Positions 50,847-59,581 of a stretch of DNA of 64,000 nucleotides are shown here, in pieces. The notes below the pieces were generated by a model, which had not been told where the DNA came from, searched no databases, and saw only the letters and a list, made by a program, of their open reading frames with translations. Source of the stretch: Nonomuraea jabiensis. Its GTDB lineage: Bacteria; Actinomycetota; Actinomycetes; Streptosporangiales; Streptosporangiaceae. The stretch spans positions 7,018,501 through 7,082,500 of the forward strand of contig NZ_JACHMB010000001.1 of NCBI RefSeq assembly GCF_014204795.1, read 5' to 3'. Within the stretch, counting starts at the first letter, position 1. Each line of letters opens with the position of its first letter. The position numbers and the translations under genes were made by a program.

Positions 50847-51824
50847 ATGTCATCGACCTTGGAACGGCGCGCCGTGGCGGTGGGCGGAACGCTCGTGGGC
50901 GAAGGGCCCGCCGTGGTGATCGGCGGCCGGGTCGATCTGCGGGCGTACCGCGGGGAGGCCGACGCGTACGAGGTGCTGGGCGAGCGCGCCACGCTGGTGG
51001 AGCCGTACTCGGCCGCCGACCTGCCGGCCATCGCCGAGCGGGCGGACGCGGTCGTGGTGGGTTCGTCGTGGACGCGCGACATCCCGCTGGTGCGCTCGGC
51101 GGCCGGGCTCGGGCTGCCCGTGGTCGTGGAGCGGCGGCCGGCCGCCTCGCTGGAGGAGTGGCTGGAGCTGGCCGACTACTGCGCGCGGGAGGGGGACGGG
51201 CGGGTGCTCCTGTGCGAGGGCGGCCGGCTGGACCTGGGGATGATGCGGGCGGCCCGCGCGGTCTCGGGGCGTCCCGTGCTCGCCGACGTCTCGCGGGACG
51301 CGGCGCTGTCCGCGGCGGCGGTGGCCGCGGGCGCCGACGGGCTCGTCGTGAGCTCGGCCGGGCAGGCGACCCCGGCCGCCAAGCTCGGGACCTATGCCGG
51401 AGCCCGGACGGCCGAATCCTCCAGGAGCGGCACGCTGGAGTTCGTGGGCCCCGGCAGCCTCGCCGAGGCCCGTCAGGAGCTCCCCCCGGCCACGGCGTTG
51501 CGCGCGGCCGAGGAGGCCGTGACCGTCGTGGGCGCCCTGGTGCGGCCCGAGGCGCCCGGCACGCTGCCGGAGTGCCGCGAGGCGATCGACCGGGTGGACG
51601 CGGCGCTGGCCACCCTGCTCGAACGGCGGGCGGCGCTGGCGGGCATCGTGCAGCGGATCAAGCCGGTGGGCGGGTTCGCGGGGCGCGACCTGGCCAGGGA
51701 GCGGGCGCTCGTGGCGCGCATGGCGCTGCGCGCCCCGTCGCTGGGGGAGGCCCGGCTCGCGCCCATCATGAACGCCGTCATCGAGGCGGGCCTCCACCTG
51801 GCCGAGGAGCGCTCGGCCGAGTGA
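50847..51824 (+). CDS. Degenerate DAHP synthase-like domain fused to chorismate mutase
   Basis: A 325-residue protein. Residues 15-200 follow the type I DAHP synthase barrel (compare LPVVVERRPAASLEEWLELADYC, VLLCEGG, RPVLADVSRD, AAGADGLVVSS) but key residues are gone: the GPCAxES start is GGRVDLR, the KPRTS loop is missing, LKRG is VERR, CERG is CEGG and DVTHS is DVSRD. Residues about 240-320 are an AroQ-type chorismate mutase (LPECREAIDRVDAALATLL through LAPIMNAVIEAGL). Intact DAHP synthase-chorismate mutase fusions exist in other bacteria; here the synthase half looks inactive and may be regulatory. ATG 50847 with GGGGAG upstream. Confidence 0.8.
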   Translation: MSSTLERRAVAVGGTLVGEGPAVVIGGRVDLRAYRGEADAYEVLGERATLVEPYSAADLPAIAERADAVVVGSSWTRDIPLVRSAAGLGLPVVVERRPAASLEEWLELADYCAREGDGRVLLCEGGRLDLGMMRAARAVSGRPVLADVSRDAALSAAAVAAGADGLVVSSAGQATPAAKLGTYAGARTAESSRSGTLEFVGPGSLAEARQELPPATALRAAEEAVTVVGALVRPEAPGTLPECREAIDRVDAALATLLERRAALAGIVQRIKPVGGFAGRDLARERALVARMALRAPSLGEARLAPIMNAVIEAGLHLAEERSAE

Positions 51825-51831
51825 GCGGGCG

Positions 51832-52935
51832 TCAGGGGGCGTCGAGGCGGAAGTTGTTCATGGGGCGGCCCGGCCCGGCGGCGATCTGCTTGGTGATGAG
51901 CTCGGCGAAGCGGCGGTAGCCGTCGCCCGTCGGGTGGTAGCTGCGGGCGTTGACCTTGAGCTCGTCCATGTTCAGGGCCAGCCCGTTCAGGTACGGCTGC
52001 GGCTGTCCCACCTCGTGGCCCGTGAACGCCTCGTACGCGTCCACGTACTCCACGCTCCCCGGCACGCCGAACGCCGCGATCGCGCGGTCGAAGTCGGACA
52101 CCACCGAGGCCACCGTGTCGTTGAGCCGGCGCGTCATCCCGTTCAGCCAGGTCTGGTCCTCGGCGCTCAGGTTGTCGACGGTCGCCACGGGGTCCTTGGG
52201 GAAGGGCCGGGGGTAGCCGAGGACGATGATGCGGGCGTTCGGCGCCCGCGTCCGCAGCTCGCGCAGCACCTTCGTCAGGCTGGGGCGCAGCTCCTCGATG
52301 CGGCGGGCGACGGCGGCGTCCTGCTCCACGCACGCCGACGACCACGGCAGCTTGACGATGCAGCCCGTGAGGACCTTCGTGAACCCGGCGTCGTTGCCGC
52401 CGATGCTCAGCGTCACCAGGCTGGCGTCGCGGCCGACCCGGGTGATCTGGGGCCGCTGGCCGTACTGGCCCGACAGGATCTGCGTGGTGGTGGCGCCGCT
52501 GCAGGCGTAGAAGGCGGTGCCGCCCCCGAAGCGGTAGGCCTGCGCGACGAGCGGCACGTACGAGCCCGTCGCCCGGTGGCAGCGGTCGGCGCCGTCGTTG
52601 ATCGGCTTGCGGTCCAGGTCCCAGACGCCCTCGCCGGAGGAGTAGGAGTCGCCGAGCGCGACGTACATGCCGCCCTGCGCCACCTGCACCGGCGTCAGGC
52701 GGGTCGCCTGCGGCAGCCTCCCGTGCGGCTCCTGATCGGCCGGGCAGCCCGCGTCGAGCACGGCGCAGGCCAACCTGGGTAAGACGCCCAGGGGGGCGCA
52801 TGCCACGGCGAGCGCGACGCCGACGGCGGCGGCCGCCGCGGTCTGGACCATCGCCCGTCTCGTCCACCTCGGCGTCTTGCGGGTCTCCTCGTCCAGTGCG
52901 GCCTCCCCCGGTGCGGCGGCTCTGTGCCGGCACAT
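51832..52935 (-). CDS. Secreted SGNH/GDSL hydrolase
   Basis: A 367-residue protein: basic N-terminus with a hydrophobic signal or anchor (about 30-50, preceded by RRAM), then an SGNH domain with GDSYSSGEG (catalytic Ser), the GGND block near residue 185, and HPTGDGY with the catalytic His near the C-terminus. ACSGATTTQIL and several cysteines recall disulfide-bonded streptomycete lipases. It is a probable esterase or lipase outside the cell. It follows the permease gene by 13 bp and may share its transcript. Confidence 0.88.
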   Translation of the reverse strand: MCRHRAAAPGEAALDEETRKTPRWTRRAMVQTAAAAAVGVALAVACAPLGVLPRLACAVLDAGCPADQEPHGRLPQATRLTPVQVAQGGMYVALGDSYSSGEGVWDLDRKPINDGADRCHRATGSYVPLVAQAYRFGGGTAFYACSGATTTQILSGQYGQRPQITRVGRDASLVTLSIGGNDAGFTKVLTGCIVKLPWSSACVEQDAAVARRIEELRPSLTKVLRELRTRAPNARIIVLGYPRPFPKDPVATVDNLSAEDQTWLNGMTRRLNDTVASVVSDFDRAIAAFGVPGSVEYVDAYEAFTGHEVGQPQPYLNGLALNMDELKVNARSYHPTGDGYRRFAELITKQIAAGPGRPMNNFRLDAP

Positions 52936-52948
52936 CGAGAGTACTCAG

Positions 52949-54304
52949 TCAGGGGCGGCCGCCGTCGACGGTCCGGCGGCGGCTGACCACCCGCCAGCCG
53001 AGGGCGATGGCCACGGCCAGCGCCGGGATGAGGAAGAACGCCACCCGCTGGTCGGGGTCGGCGAAGGGCATCAGCAGGACGACGAGCAGCAGGAACGCCA
53101 GCGTGAACCAGTTCGTGTACGGCGCGCCGGGCATCGGGAACACCGACAGGTGACCAGACCGGCGCAGCCGCATCTGGCACCAGACGAGCACGCCCCAGGT
53201 CGTGATCACGCCGAGGGAGGCGACGGCGGTGGCGATGTTGAAGGCGCGCTCGGGCAGGAAGTAGAACAGCGCCACCCCGGCCAGAAACATGACCGCCGTG
53301 AACAGGATGCCACCCATCGGGACGAACCTGGAGCTGAGCGTGCCCGTGAACCCGGGGGCCTCCTGCTTCATGGCCATCGAGCGCAGGATGCGGCCCGTGG
53401 CGTACAGGCCGGAGTTGCAGGACGACAGCGCGGCGGTGATCACCACCAGGTTCATGGCGTCGGCGGCCCACGGGACGCCGAGGCCCGCGAAGACCGTCAC
53501 GAACGGCGAGGTGTCCGCGTGGTACGCCGTCCACGGCAGGACCATCGCCAGCAGCGCCACCGAGCCCACGTAGAAGATCGCGATGCGCCACACCACGCCG
53601 TTGATCGCCTTCGGCATGACCTGGTGCGGCCTGGCCGTCTCGCCCGCGGTGATGCCGACCAGCTCGATCGACGCGTACGCGAACACCACCGACTGCAGGC
53701 TCATCAGCACCATCGGGAAGCCCTTGGGGAAGAAGCCGCCGTGGGAGACGAGGTTGTGCGGGGTCGCCTGGCCGATCGTGAAGACCACCAGGACCAGGCC
53801 GACCACCAGGAAGATCGTGATCGCCAGCACCTTCAGCATGGCGAACCAGAACTCCAGCTCGCCGAACAGCCGGACCGACACCAGGTTGACCGACAGCACG
53901 AACCCCAGGGCGATGAGCGCCGTCAGCCACTGCGGGAAGGCCGGAGCCCAGTAATGGATGTAGGCGGCGATGGCGGTCAGCTCGGCGATGCCGGTGAACG
54001 CCCAGTTGATCCAGTACATCCAGCCGCTGGCGAACGCCGCCCACGGGCCGATGAACTCGCCCGCGTACTCGACGAACGACCCCGCCACCGGGCGGTAGAG
54101 CACGAGCTCGCCGAGCGCCCGCATGACGAAGAACGCGGCCACCCCGGCGGCGGCGTACGAGAGCACCAGGGCGGGCCCCGCGGCGGCCAGCCGGCCGCCC
54201 GAACCGAGGAACAGGCCGACCCCGATCGCCCCGCCGATCGCGATCATCTGGACCTGGCGGTTGCCGAGCGCGTGCCGGTATCCTTCGTCCGTCTGCGTGC
54301 GCAC
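52949..54304 (-). CDS. APC-family amino acid permease
   Basis: A 451-residue permease with 12 predicted membrane helices. The start QMIAIGGAIGVGLFLGSG, then YRPVAGSFVEYAGEF and the GITAGETARPHQVMPKAING segment, place it in the amino acid transporter (AAT) subgroup with AnsP, CycA and GabP. The exact substrate cannot be told. GTG 54304 has AGGAG 7 nt upstream; an upstream TTG at 54319 overlaps that site. It diverges from dnaE. Confidence 0.9.
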   Translation of the reverse strand: MRTQTDEGYRHALGNRQVQMIAIGGAIGVGLFLGSGGRLAAAGPALVLSYAAAGVAAFFVMRALGELVLYRPVAGSFVEYAGEFIGPWAAFASGWMYWINWAFTGIAELTAIAAYIHYWAPAFPQWLTALIALGFVLSVNLVSVRLFGELEFWFAMLKVLAITIFLVVGLVLVVFTIGQATPHNLVSHGGFFPKGFPMVLMSLQSVVFAYASIELVGITAGETARPHQVMPKAINGVVWRIAIFYVGSVALLAMVLPWTAYHADTSPFVTVFAGLGVPWAADAMNLVVITAALSSCNSGLYATGRILRSMAMKQEAPGFTGTLSSRFVPMGGILFTAVMFLAGVALFYFLPERAFNIATAVASLGVITTWGVLVWCQMRLRRSGHLSVFPMPGAPYTNWFTLAFLLLVVLLMPFADPDQRVAFFLIPALAVAIALGWRVVSRRRTVDGGRP

Positions 54305-54426
54305 CGAGTGTCTCCTCAACTACTTGCAGTGAATATGACGATATCGGTGCTGATGGTCACGGGGGTCCCGGCGCGCCGGTCCGGGCGAGGGCGCGGCGCG
54401 GGCATCGGGATGTCGGTCCGGACCAC

Positions 54427-54432
54427 TAGAGT
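54427..54432 (+). promoter_or_regulatory. Candidate -10 element of dnaE
   Basis: TAGAGT, 41 nt before the dnaE ATG, in the 169-bp divergent gap. The -35 region is not clear. Confidence 0.3.
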
Positions 54433-54473
54433 CGGAGCGCACAACCCCACTCGAGACCGGGAGGCGCCGCTCC

Positions 54474-57400
54474 ATGTCGTCCAGCGACTCGTTCGTCCAT
54501 CTGCACGTACACACCGAATACTCGATGCTGGACGGTGCCGCCCGGCTCAAGCAGATGTTCAAACAGGTCGGCGAGCTGGGCATGCCGGCGATCGCGATCA
54601 CCGACCACGGCAACATGCACGGCGCGTACGACTTCTACAAGCAGGCGACGGGCGCCGGGATCAAGCCGATCATCGGCATCGAGGCCTACGTCGCGCCGGA
54701 GCTGCGCCACAACAAGAAGCCGGTCCTGTGGGGCGAGCCGCACCAGAAGAAGGACGACGTCTCGGCGGGCGGCTACTACACCCACATGACGATCTGGGCG
54801 CGCAACAAGGCGGGCCTGCACAACCTGATGCGCCTGTCCTCGCGCGCCTACACCGAGGGTTTCGTGCGCAAGTGGGCGCGGATGGACGCCGAGATCCTCG
54901 CCGAGCACTCCGAGGGCCTGATGGCCACCACCGGGTGCCCGTCGGGCGAGGTGCAGACGAGGCTGCGGCTCGGCCAGTACGACGAGGCGCTCAAGGCCGC
55001 GGCGAAGTTCCAGGACATCTTCGGCAAGGACAACTTCTACCTGGAGATCATGGACCACGGGCTCGAGATCGAGCGCCGCGTCCGCGACGGGCTGACCAGG
55101 ATCAGCAAGGAGCTGAACATCCCGCCGCTGGTCACCAACGACTCGCACTACACCTACGAGTCCGACGCCGCCTCCCACGACGCCCTCCTGTGCATCCAGA
55201 CCGGCAAGCAGCTGTCCGACCCCGACCGCTTCCGGTTCGACGGCACCGGCTACTACATCAAGACCGCCGACGAGATGCGCGCGGTCGACTCCTCCGACCT
55301 GTGGGCCGAGGGCTGCCGCAACACGCTGCTGGTGGCCGAGAAGGTCGACCCCGAGGGGTTCTTCCAGCACAAGAACCTCATGCCGACCTACCCCATCCCC
55401 GACGGCATGACCGAGGAGCAGTTCTTCCGCCAGGAGGTCTGGAAGGGCCTCGAGCGGCGCTTCCCCGAAGGCGTCGACGAGGAGCACCGCGCCTGGGCGG
55501 AGAACGAGCTGGGCGTCATCATCCAGATGGGCTTCCCGAGCTACTTCCTCGTGGTCGCCGACTTCATCATGTGGGCCAAGAGCAACGGCATCCGCGTCGG
55601 CCCCGGGCGTGGCTCGGCGGCCGGGTCGCTGGTGGCGTACGCGCTGGGCATCACCGACCTCGACCCGATCCCGCACGGCCTGATCTTCGAGCGCTTCCTC
55701 AACCCCGAGCGCGTGTCCATGCCCGACGTCGACATCGACTTCGACGAGCGCAGGCGCGGCGACGTGATCCGCTACGTGACCGAGAAGTGGGGCGCCGACA
55801 AGGTCGCCATGATCGCCACGTTCGGCACCATCAAGGCGAAGGCCGCCATCAAGGACGCGGGCCGCGTCCTGGGTTACCCCTACGCGCTGGGCGACCGGGT
55901 CTCCAAGGCGTTCCCGCCCGCCGTCATGGGCAAGGACATCCCGCTGTCGGGCATCTTCGACAAGGACCACCCGCGCTACGCCGAGGCCGGTGAGCTGCGC
56001 AGGCTCTACGAGGAAGACGTCGACGTCAAGGCGACGATGGACCTCGGCAAGGGCCTGGAGGGCCTGATCAGGCAGACCGGCGTGCACGCCGCCGGCGTGA
56101 TCATGTCGGCCGAGGTGCTGACCGACTACATCCCGGTCATGCGCCGCGACTCCGACGGCGCGATCATCACGCAGTTCGACTACCCGACCTGCGAGACGCT
56201 CGGCCTGCTGAAGATGGACTTCCTGGGCCTGCGCAACCTCACGATCATCGACGACTGCGTGAAGATGATCGAGTCCACCACCGGCGAGCAGATCGACCTG
56301 CTGAAGCTGCCGCTGGACGACCGCAAGTCCTACGAGCTGCTGGCCCGCGGCGACACGCTCGGCATCTTCCAGCTCGACGGCGGCGGCATGCGTTCGCTGC
56401 TGCGGCTCATGCGCCCCGACAACTTCGAGGACATCTCCGCCGCCCTCGCGCTCTACCGGCCCGGCCCGATGGGCGCCAACTCCCACACCAACTACGCGCT
56501 GCGCAAGAACGGCCAGCAGGAGATCACCCCGATCCACCCCGAGCTCGAGGAGCCGCTGAAGGACATCCTCGACACGACCTACGGCCTGATCGTCTATCAG
56601 GAGCAGGTCATGGCCATCGCGCAGCGCGTCGCCGGCTACTCGCTCGGCGGCGCCGACCTGCTGCGCCGCGCGATGGGCAAGAAGAAGAAGTCCGAGCTGG
56701 ACAAGCAGTTCGAGTTCTTCGAAAAGGGCATGCAGGACAACGGCTTCTCGGCGGCGGCCATCAAGGCGCTGTGGGACATCCTGCTGCCGTTCTCCGACTA
56801 CGCCTTCAACAAGGCCCACACCGCAGGCTACGGCCTGGTCTCCTACTGGACCGCCTACCTCAAGGCCAACTACCCGGCCGCCTACATGGCCGCGCTGCTG
56901 TCCTCGGTGAAGGACGACAAGGACAAGTCGGCCCTCTACCTCAACGAGTGCCGCCGCATGGGCATCAAGGTCTTCCCGCCGGACGTCAACGACTCCGACT
57001 TCGACTTCACGCCGCGCGGCACCGACATCCGCTTCGGCCTGTCCGCCATCCGCAACGTCGGCGCCAACGTCGTCGACGGCATCCTCAAGGCGCGCAAGGA
57101 GAAGGGCCGCTTCACCGACTTCAAGGACTTCCTGCGCAAGGTGCCGGCCATCGTCTGCAACAAGCGCGTGATCGAGTCGCTGATCAAGGCGGGCGCCTTC
57201 GACGCGGCCGGCCACGTCCGCAAGGGCCTGGTCATGGTCCACGAGCAGGCCGTCGACGCGATCATCGACATCAAGAAGAACGAGGCCATCGGCCAGGACT
57301 CCCTCTTCGGCGCCATCGACGGGGGCGAGGACCAGACCTTCGACGTGCAGATCCCGGTGGGGGAGTGGGACAAGAACACGCTCCTGCAGTTCGAGCGGGA

Positions 57401-58001
57401 GATGCTCGGCCTCTACGTGTCCGACCACCCGCTGTTCGGCGTGGAGCACATCCTGTCGGCGGGGGCCGACTGCTCGATCGCCGCCGTCCAGGACGAGAGC
57501 CGGGCCGACGGCCAGGTGGTGACCGTGGGCGGCATCCTGAGCGGGGTGCAGCGCAAGGTCACCAAGAAGGGCGACACCTGGGTGCTGACCCAGCTGGAGG
57601 ACCTCGAAGGCTCGATCGAGGTGATGATCTTCCCGTCGGCGTACCAGCTGTGCTCGACGATCCTGGCCGAGGACGCGATCGTCTTCGTCAAGGGGCGCAT
57701 CGACAAGCGGGAGGACGTCGCCAAGATCATCGCCATGGAGGTGACGGCGCCCGACCTGACCCAGGAGGCGGGCGGGCCGCTGCTGGTGAGCCTGCCACTG
57801 ACCCGCTGCACGCCGCCGGTGGTGGGGCGGCTGAAGGAGATCCTCACGACGCATCCGGGGACGTCGGAGGTGCACCTGCAGGTCCACAACGGCCCGAAGA
57901 CGACGGTGATGCGCGTGGACGACCGGCTCCGCGTCACCCCGTCACCCGCCCTCATGGGCGACCTGAAACAACTCCTCGGCCCGGCCTGCCTGGGCGCATG
58001 A
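54474..58001 (+). CDS. dnaE: DNA polymerase III alpha subunit
   Basis: A 1175-residue replicative polymerase (DnaE1 type). The PHP domain opens with FVHLHVHTEYSMLDGAARL and ITDHGNMHGAYDFY. The polymerase palm has GRGSAAGSLVAYALGI and PDVDIDFDERRRGDVI with the catalytic aspartates. The RAMGKKKKSELDKQ fingers, helix-hairpin-helix and C-terminal OB fold follow, and the clamp-binding region lies near QDSLFG (about residue 942). Monocistronic; a repeat-rich gap of 770 bp follows. Confidence 0.98.
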   Translation: MSSSDSFVHLHVHTEYSMLDGAARLKQMFKQVGELGMPAIAITDHGNMHGAYDFYKQATGAGIKPIIGIEAYVAPELRHNKKPVLWGEPHQKKDDVSAGGYYTHMTIWARNKAGLHNLMRLSSRAYTEGFVRKWARMDAEILAEHSEGLMATTGCPSGEVQTRLRLGQYDEALKAAAKFQDIFGKDNFYLEIMDHGLEIERRVRDGLTRISKELNIPPLVTNDSHYTYESDAASHDALLCIQTGKQLSDPDRFRFDGTGYYIKTADEMRAVDSSDLWAEGCRNTLLVAEKVDPEGFFQHKNLMPTYPIPDGMTEEQFFRQEVWKGLERRFPEGVDEEHRAWAENELGVIIQMGFPSYFLVVADFIMWAKSNGIRVGPGRGSAAGSLVAYALGITDLDPIPHGLIFERFLNPERVSMPDVDIDFDERRRGDVIRYVTEKWGADKVAMIATFGTIKAKAAIKDAGRVLGYPYALGDRVSKAFPPAVMGKDIPLSGIFDKDHPRYAEAGELRRLYEEDVDVKATMDLGKGLEGLIRQTGVHAAGVIMSAEVLTDYIPVMRRDSDGAIITQFDYPTCETLGLLKMDFLGLRNLTIIDDCVKMIESTTGEQIDLLKLPLDDRKSYELLARGDTLGIFQLDGGGMRSLLRLMRPDNFEDISAALALYRPGPMGANSHTNYALRKNGQQEITPIHPELEEPLKDILDTTYGLIVYQEQVMAIAQRVAGYSLGGADLLRRAMGKKKKSELDKQFEFFEKGMQDNGFSAAAIKALWDILLPFSDYAFNKAHTAGYGLVSYWTAYLKANYPAAYMAALLSSVKDDKDKSALYLNECRRMGIKVFPPDVNDSDFDFTPRGTDIRFGLSAIRNVGANVVDGILKARKEKGRFTDFKDFLRKVPAIVCNKRVIESLIKAGAFDAAGHVRKGLVMVHEQAVDAIIDIKKNEAIGQDSLFGAIDGGEDQTFDVQIPVGEWDKNTLLQFEREMLGLYVSDHPLFGVEHILSAGADCSIAAVQDESRADGQVVTVGGILSGVQRKVTKKGDTWVLTQLEDLEGSIEVMIFPSAYQLCSTILAEDAIVFVKGRIDKREDVAKIIAMEVTAPDLTQEAGGPLLVSLPLTRCTPPVVGRLKEILTTHPGTSEVHLQVHNGPKTTVMRVDDRLRVTPSPALMGDLKQLLGPACLGA

Positions 58002-58047
58002 TCCCGCCGCCCTCGCCCGCTCCCTGACCCCGGGCGCCGCGTCCGGC

Positions 58048-58179
58048 GTCCGGGCTCTCCCTCCGTATGCGGCGGCCGTCGTCCGGGCTCTCCCTCCGTA
58101 TGCGGCGGCCGTCGTCCGGGCTTTCCCCCAGCACGCGGCGGCCGTCGTGCGGGCTCTCCCGCCGCATGTGGCGGTCGTC
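58048..58179. repeat. 33-bp tandem repeat, four copies
   Basis: Units at 58048, 58081, 58114 and 58147, each exactly 33 bp (beginning GTCCGGGCTCTCCC or close, ending GGCGGCCGTC). Copies 1 and 2 are identical, 3 and 4 diverge. They begin 46 bp after the dnaE stop. No convincing gene uses them. Confidence 0.9.
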
Positions 58180-58340
58180 CAGGCATCCTTACGGCTGCGC
58201 ACGGGAGGGCCCACCCGCCGCACGTGGCAGGGCTCTGTCCAGGGAGACGCTCACCGGGTGGGCGGGGCGGGCCGCCGTGACGCGCGCACAGTGGGCCGTC
58301 TGGGTGGCGAGCCGTCCCCCACCCGAGCAACCCACCCACA

Positions 58341-58700
58341 ACGCCCGGCCAGCACTCACGGCGCCCGGCCAGCACTCACGGCGCCCGGCCAGCACTCACG
58401 GCGCCCGGCCAGCACTCACGGCGCCCGGCCAGCACTCACGGCGCCCGGCCAGCACTCACGGCGCCCGGCCAGCACTCACGGCGCCCGGCCAGCACTCACG
58501 GCGCCCGGCCAGCACTCACGGCGCCCGGCCAGCACTCACGGCGCCCGGCCAGCACTCACGGCGCCCGGCCAGCACTCACGGCGCCCGGCCAGCACTCACG
58601 GCGCCCGGCCAGCACTCACGGCGCCCGGCCAGCACTCACGGCGCCCGGCCAGCACTCACGGCGCCCGGCCAGCACCCACGGCGCCCGGCTACGCACCCGC
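58341..58700. repeat. 20-bp tandem repeat, 17 copies plus a degenerate one
   Basis: Unit GCGCCCGGCCAGCACTCACG. Copies 2-16 (58361-58660) are identical, copy 1 and copy 17 differ by one base each, and a decayed eighteenth follows at 58681. There are no spacers. Each unit junction makes the palindrome GGCGCC. Period 20 is not a multiple of 3, yet no stop codon occurs in any rightward frame. The flanks (58180-58340, 58701-58771) hold nothing else recognisable. Confidence 0.95.
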
Positions 58701-58771
58701 AGCGCGCGACCAGGCACCCACCGGGCCGGACGTCGTCAGGGGCTTGGGGGAGTCGTGATGTGGTGCTGGGG

Positions 58772-59449
58772 TCAGGAGTCTGGGGGGTTCTTGAGGTGGA
58801 GGGCGAGACGGGTGCGGTCGCGGAGGCCGTATTTGCGGAGCAGGCTGGAGACGTGGTTCTTCACCGTGCCCTCGGTGATGCGCAGCCGGACCGCGATCTC
58901 CCGGTTGGAGGCCCCCGCGGCGATCAGCGCGGCCACCTGTGCCTCCCGGGTCGACAACCGTCCCCGCACCCGCCCCCGGTCCGGGGGCGCGGCCGGGCCG
59001 GTTGGTGGGGTCGGGGCGGGCGGGGTGCGTCGGAGTTCGGCGACCAGGCGGGCGGCCACCGGTGAGGCCAGCACCGTCTCCCCGCGGCCGGCCCGGCGGA
59101 CGGAGTCGACCAGTTCCTCCGGCGTGCAGTCCTTGAGCAGATAGCCGACGGCGCCGCCGCGCAGCGCGCCGAAGATGTAGTCGTCCTCGTCGAACGTGCT
59201 GAGCACGATCGCGGCCACCCCGGGGTGCCGGGCCGACAGGTGGGAGATGAGCTCCACGCCGTCCATCCTGGGCATCCTCGCGTCCACCAGCGCCACGTCC
59301 GGGCGGCACTCCGCGACCACCAGCAGCGCCTCCTCGCCGTCGGCGGCCTCGCCCGCCACCTCGATGCCGTCCTCGATCTCCAGCATCTTGCGCAGGCCCT
59401 GCCGCATCAGCTCCTGGTCGTCGACGAGTAGCACCCTGGTGGTCCTCAC
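58772..59449 (-). CDS. NarL/LuxR-family response regulator
   Basis: A 225-residue regulator. The receiver domain has the acidic pair D10-D11, phospho-acceptor D56 in VALVDARMP, and the switch residues in VLSTFDED and LLKD. A Pro-rich linker (about 138-160) leads to a LuxR-type helix-turn-helix (LSTREAQVAALIAAGASNR, then ITEGTVKNHVSSLL). GTG 59449 overlaps by 4 nt the stop of the last of three mini-ORFs that separate it from its kinase gene. Target genes are unknown; a neighbouring CPBP protease gene is a candidate. Confidence 0.93.
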   Translation of the reverse strand: MRTTRVLLVDDQELMRQGLRKMLEIEDGIEVAGEAADGEEALLVVAECRPDVALVDARMPRMDGVELISHLSARHPGVAAIVLSTFDEDDYIFGALRGGAVGYLLKDCTPEELVDSVRRAGRGETVLASPVAARLVAELRRTPPAPTPPTGPAAPPDRGRVRGRLSTREAQVAALIAAGASNREIAVRLRITEGTVKNHVSSLLRKYGLRDRTRLALHLKNPPDS

Positions 59450-59493
59450 GTCGCGACCTTCGCACGAATCAGTAGCACCTTGGTGGTCCTCAT
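59446..59493 (-). CDS. Mini-ORF 3 of the kinase/regulator junction
   Basis: A 15-codon ORF, MRTTKVLLIRAKVAT. Its first half copies the response-regulator start and its second half copies the histidine-kinase end. ATG overlaps the stop of mini-ORF 2 (ATGA) and its stop overlaps the regulator start (GTGA). A GCGAAGG sequence 7 nt before each start can act as ribosome site. Confidence 0.45.
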   Translation of the reverse strand: MRTTKVLLIRAKVAT

Positions 59494-59537
59494 GTCGTCA
59501 CCTTCGTACGAATCAGTAGCACCTTGGTGGTTCTCAC
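59490..59537 (-). CDS. Mini-ORF 2 of the kinase/regulator junction
   Basis: A 15-codon ORF, MRTTKVLLIRTKVTT, starting GTG and overlapping both neighbours by 4 nt. Same hybrid make-up as the other two units. Confidence 0.45.
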   Translation of the reverse strand: MRTTKVLLIRTKVTT

Positions 59538-59581
59538 GTCGTCACCTTCGCACGGACCAGCAGCACCCTGATCGCCCTCAT
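59534..59581 (-). CDS. Mini-ORF 1 of the kinase/regulator junction
   Basis: A 15-codon ORF, MRAIRVLLVRAKVTT. Its ATG overlaps the histidine-kinase stop (ATGA) and its stop overlaps the GTG of mini-ORF 2. Confidence 0.45.
   Translation of the reverse strand: MRAIRVLLVRAKVTT

Larger units (their letters stand above)
59450..59581 (-). repeat. 44-bp tandem repeat at the kinase/regulator junction, three copies
   Basis: Start codons fall at 59581, 59537, 59493 and 59449, exactly 44 bp apart. Each unit carries a start with stop overlap, the VLL coding stretch and GCGAAGGT. The units are 80-95 percent alike. The kinase end and regulator start match the second and first half of the unit, so the array arose by duplication of the junction. 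Confidence 0.9.

Noticed and set aside
54426..57887. Very long leftward open frame across dnaE
   Set aside because: It mirrors dnaE codons; Val/Leu/Asp/His/Arg-rich translation with no domain, typical of antisense shadows in high-GC DNA.
57952..58167. Leftward small protein with RRESPDDGRRI repeats
   Set aside because: Produced by the 33-bp array; overlaps the end of dnaE and lacks a ribosome site.
58341..58700. CRISPR array
   Set aside because: Units are directly adjacent with no spacers and no cas genes nearby.
58067..59065. Rightward repeat protein of about 330 residues
   Set aside because: Reads through the 20-bp array only because the unit lacks stops; it runs antisense into the response regulator and has no start signal.
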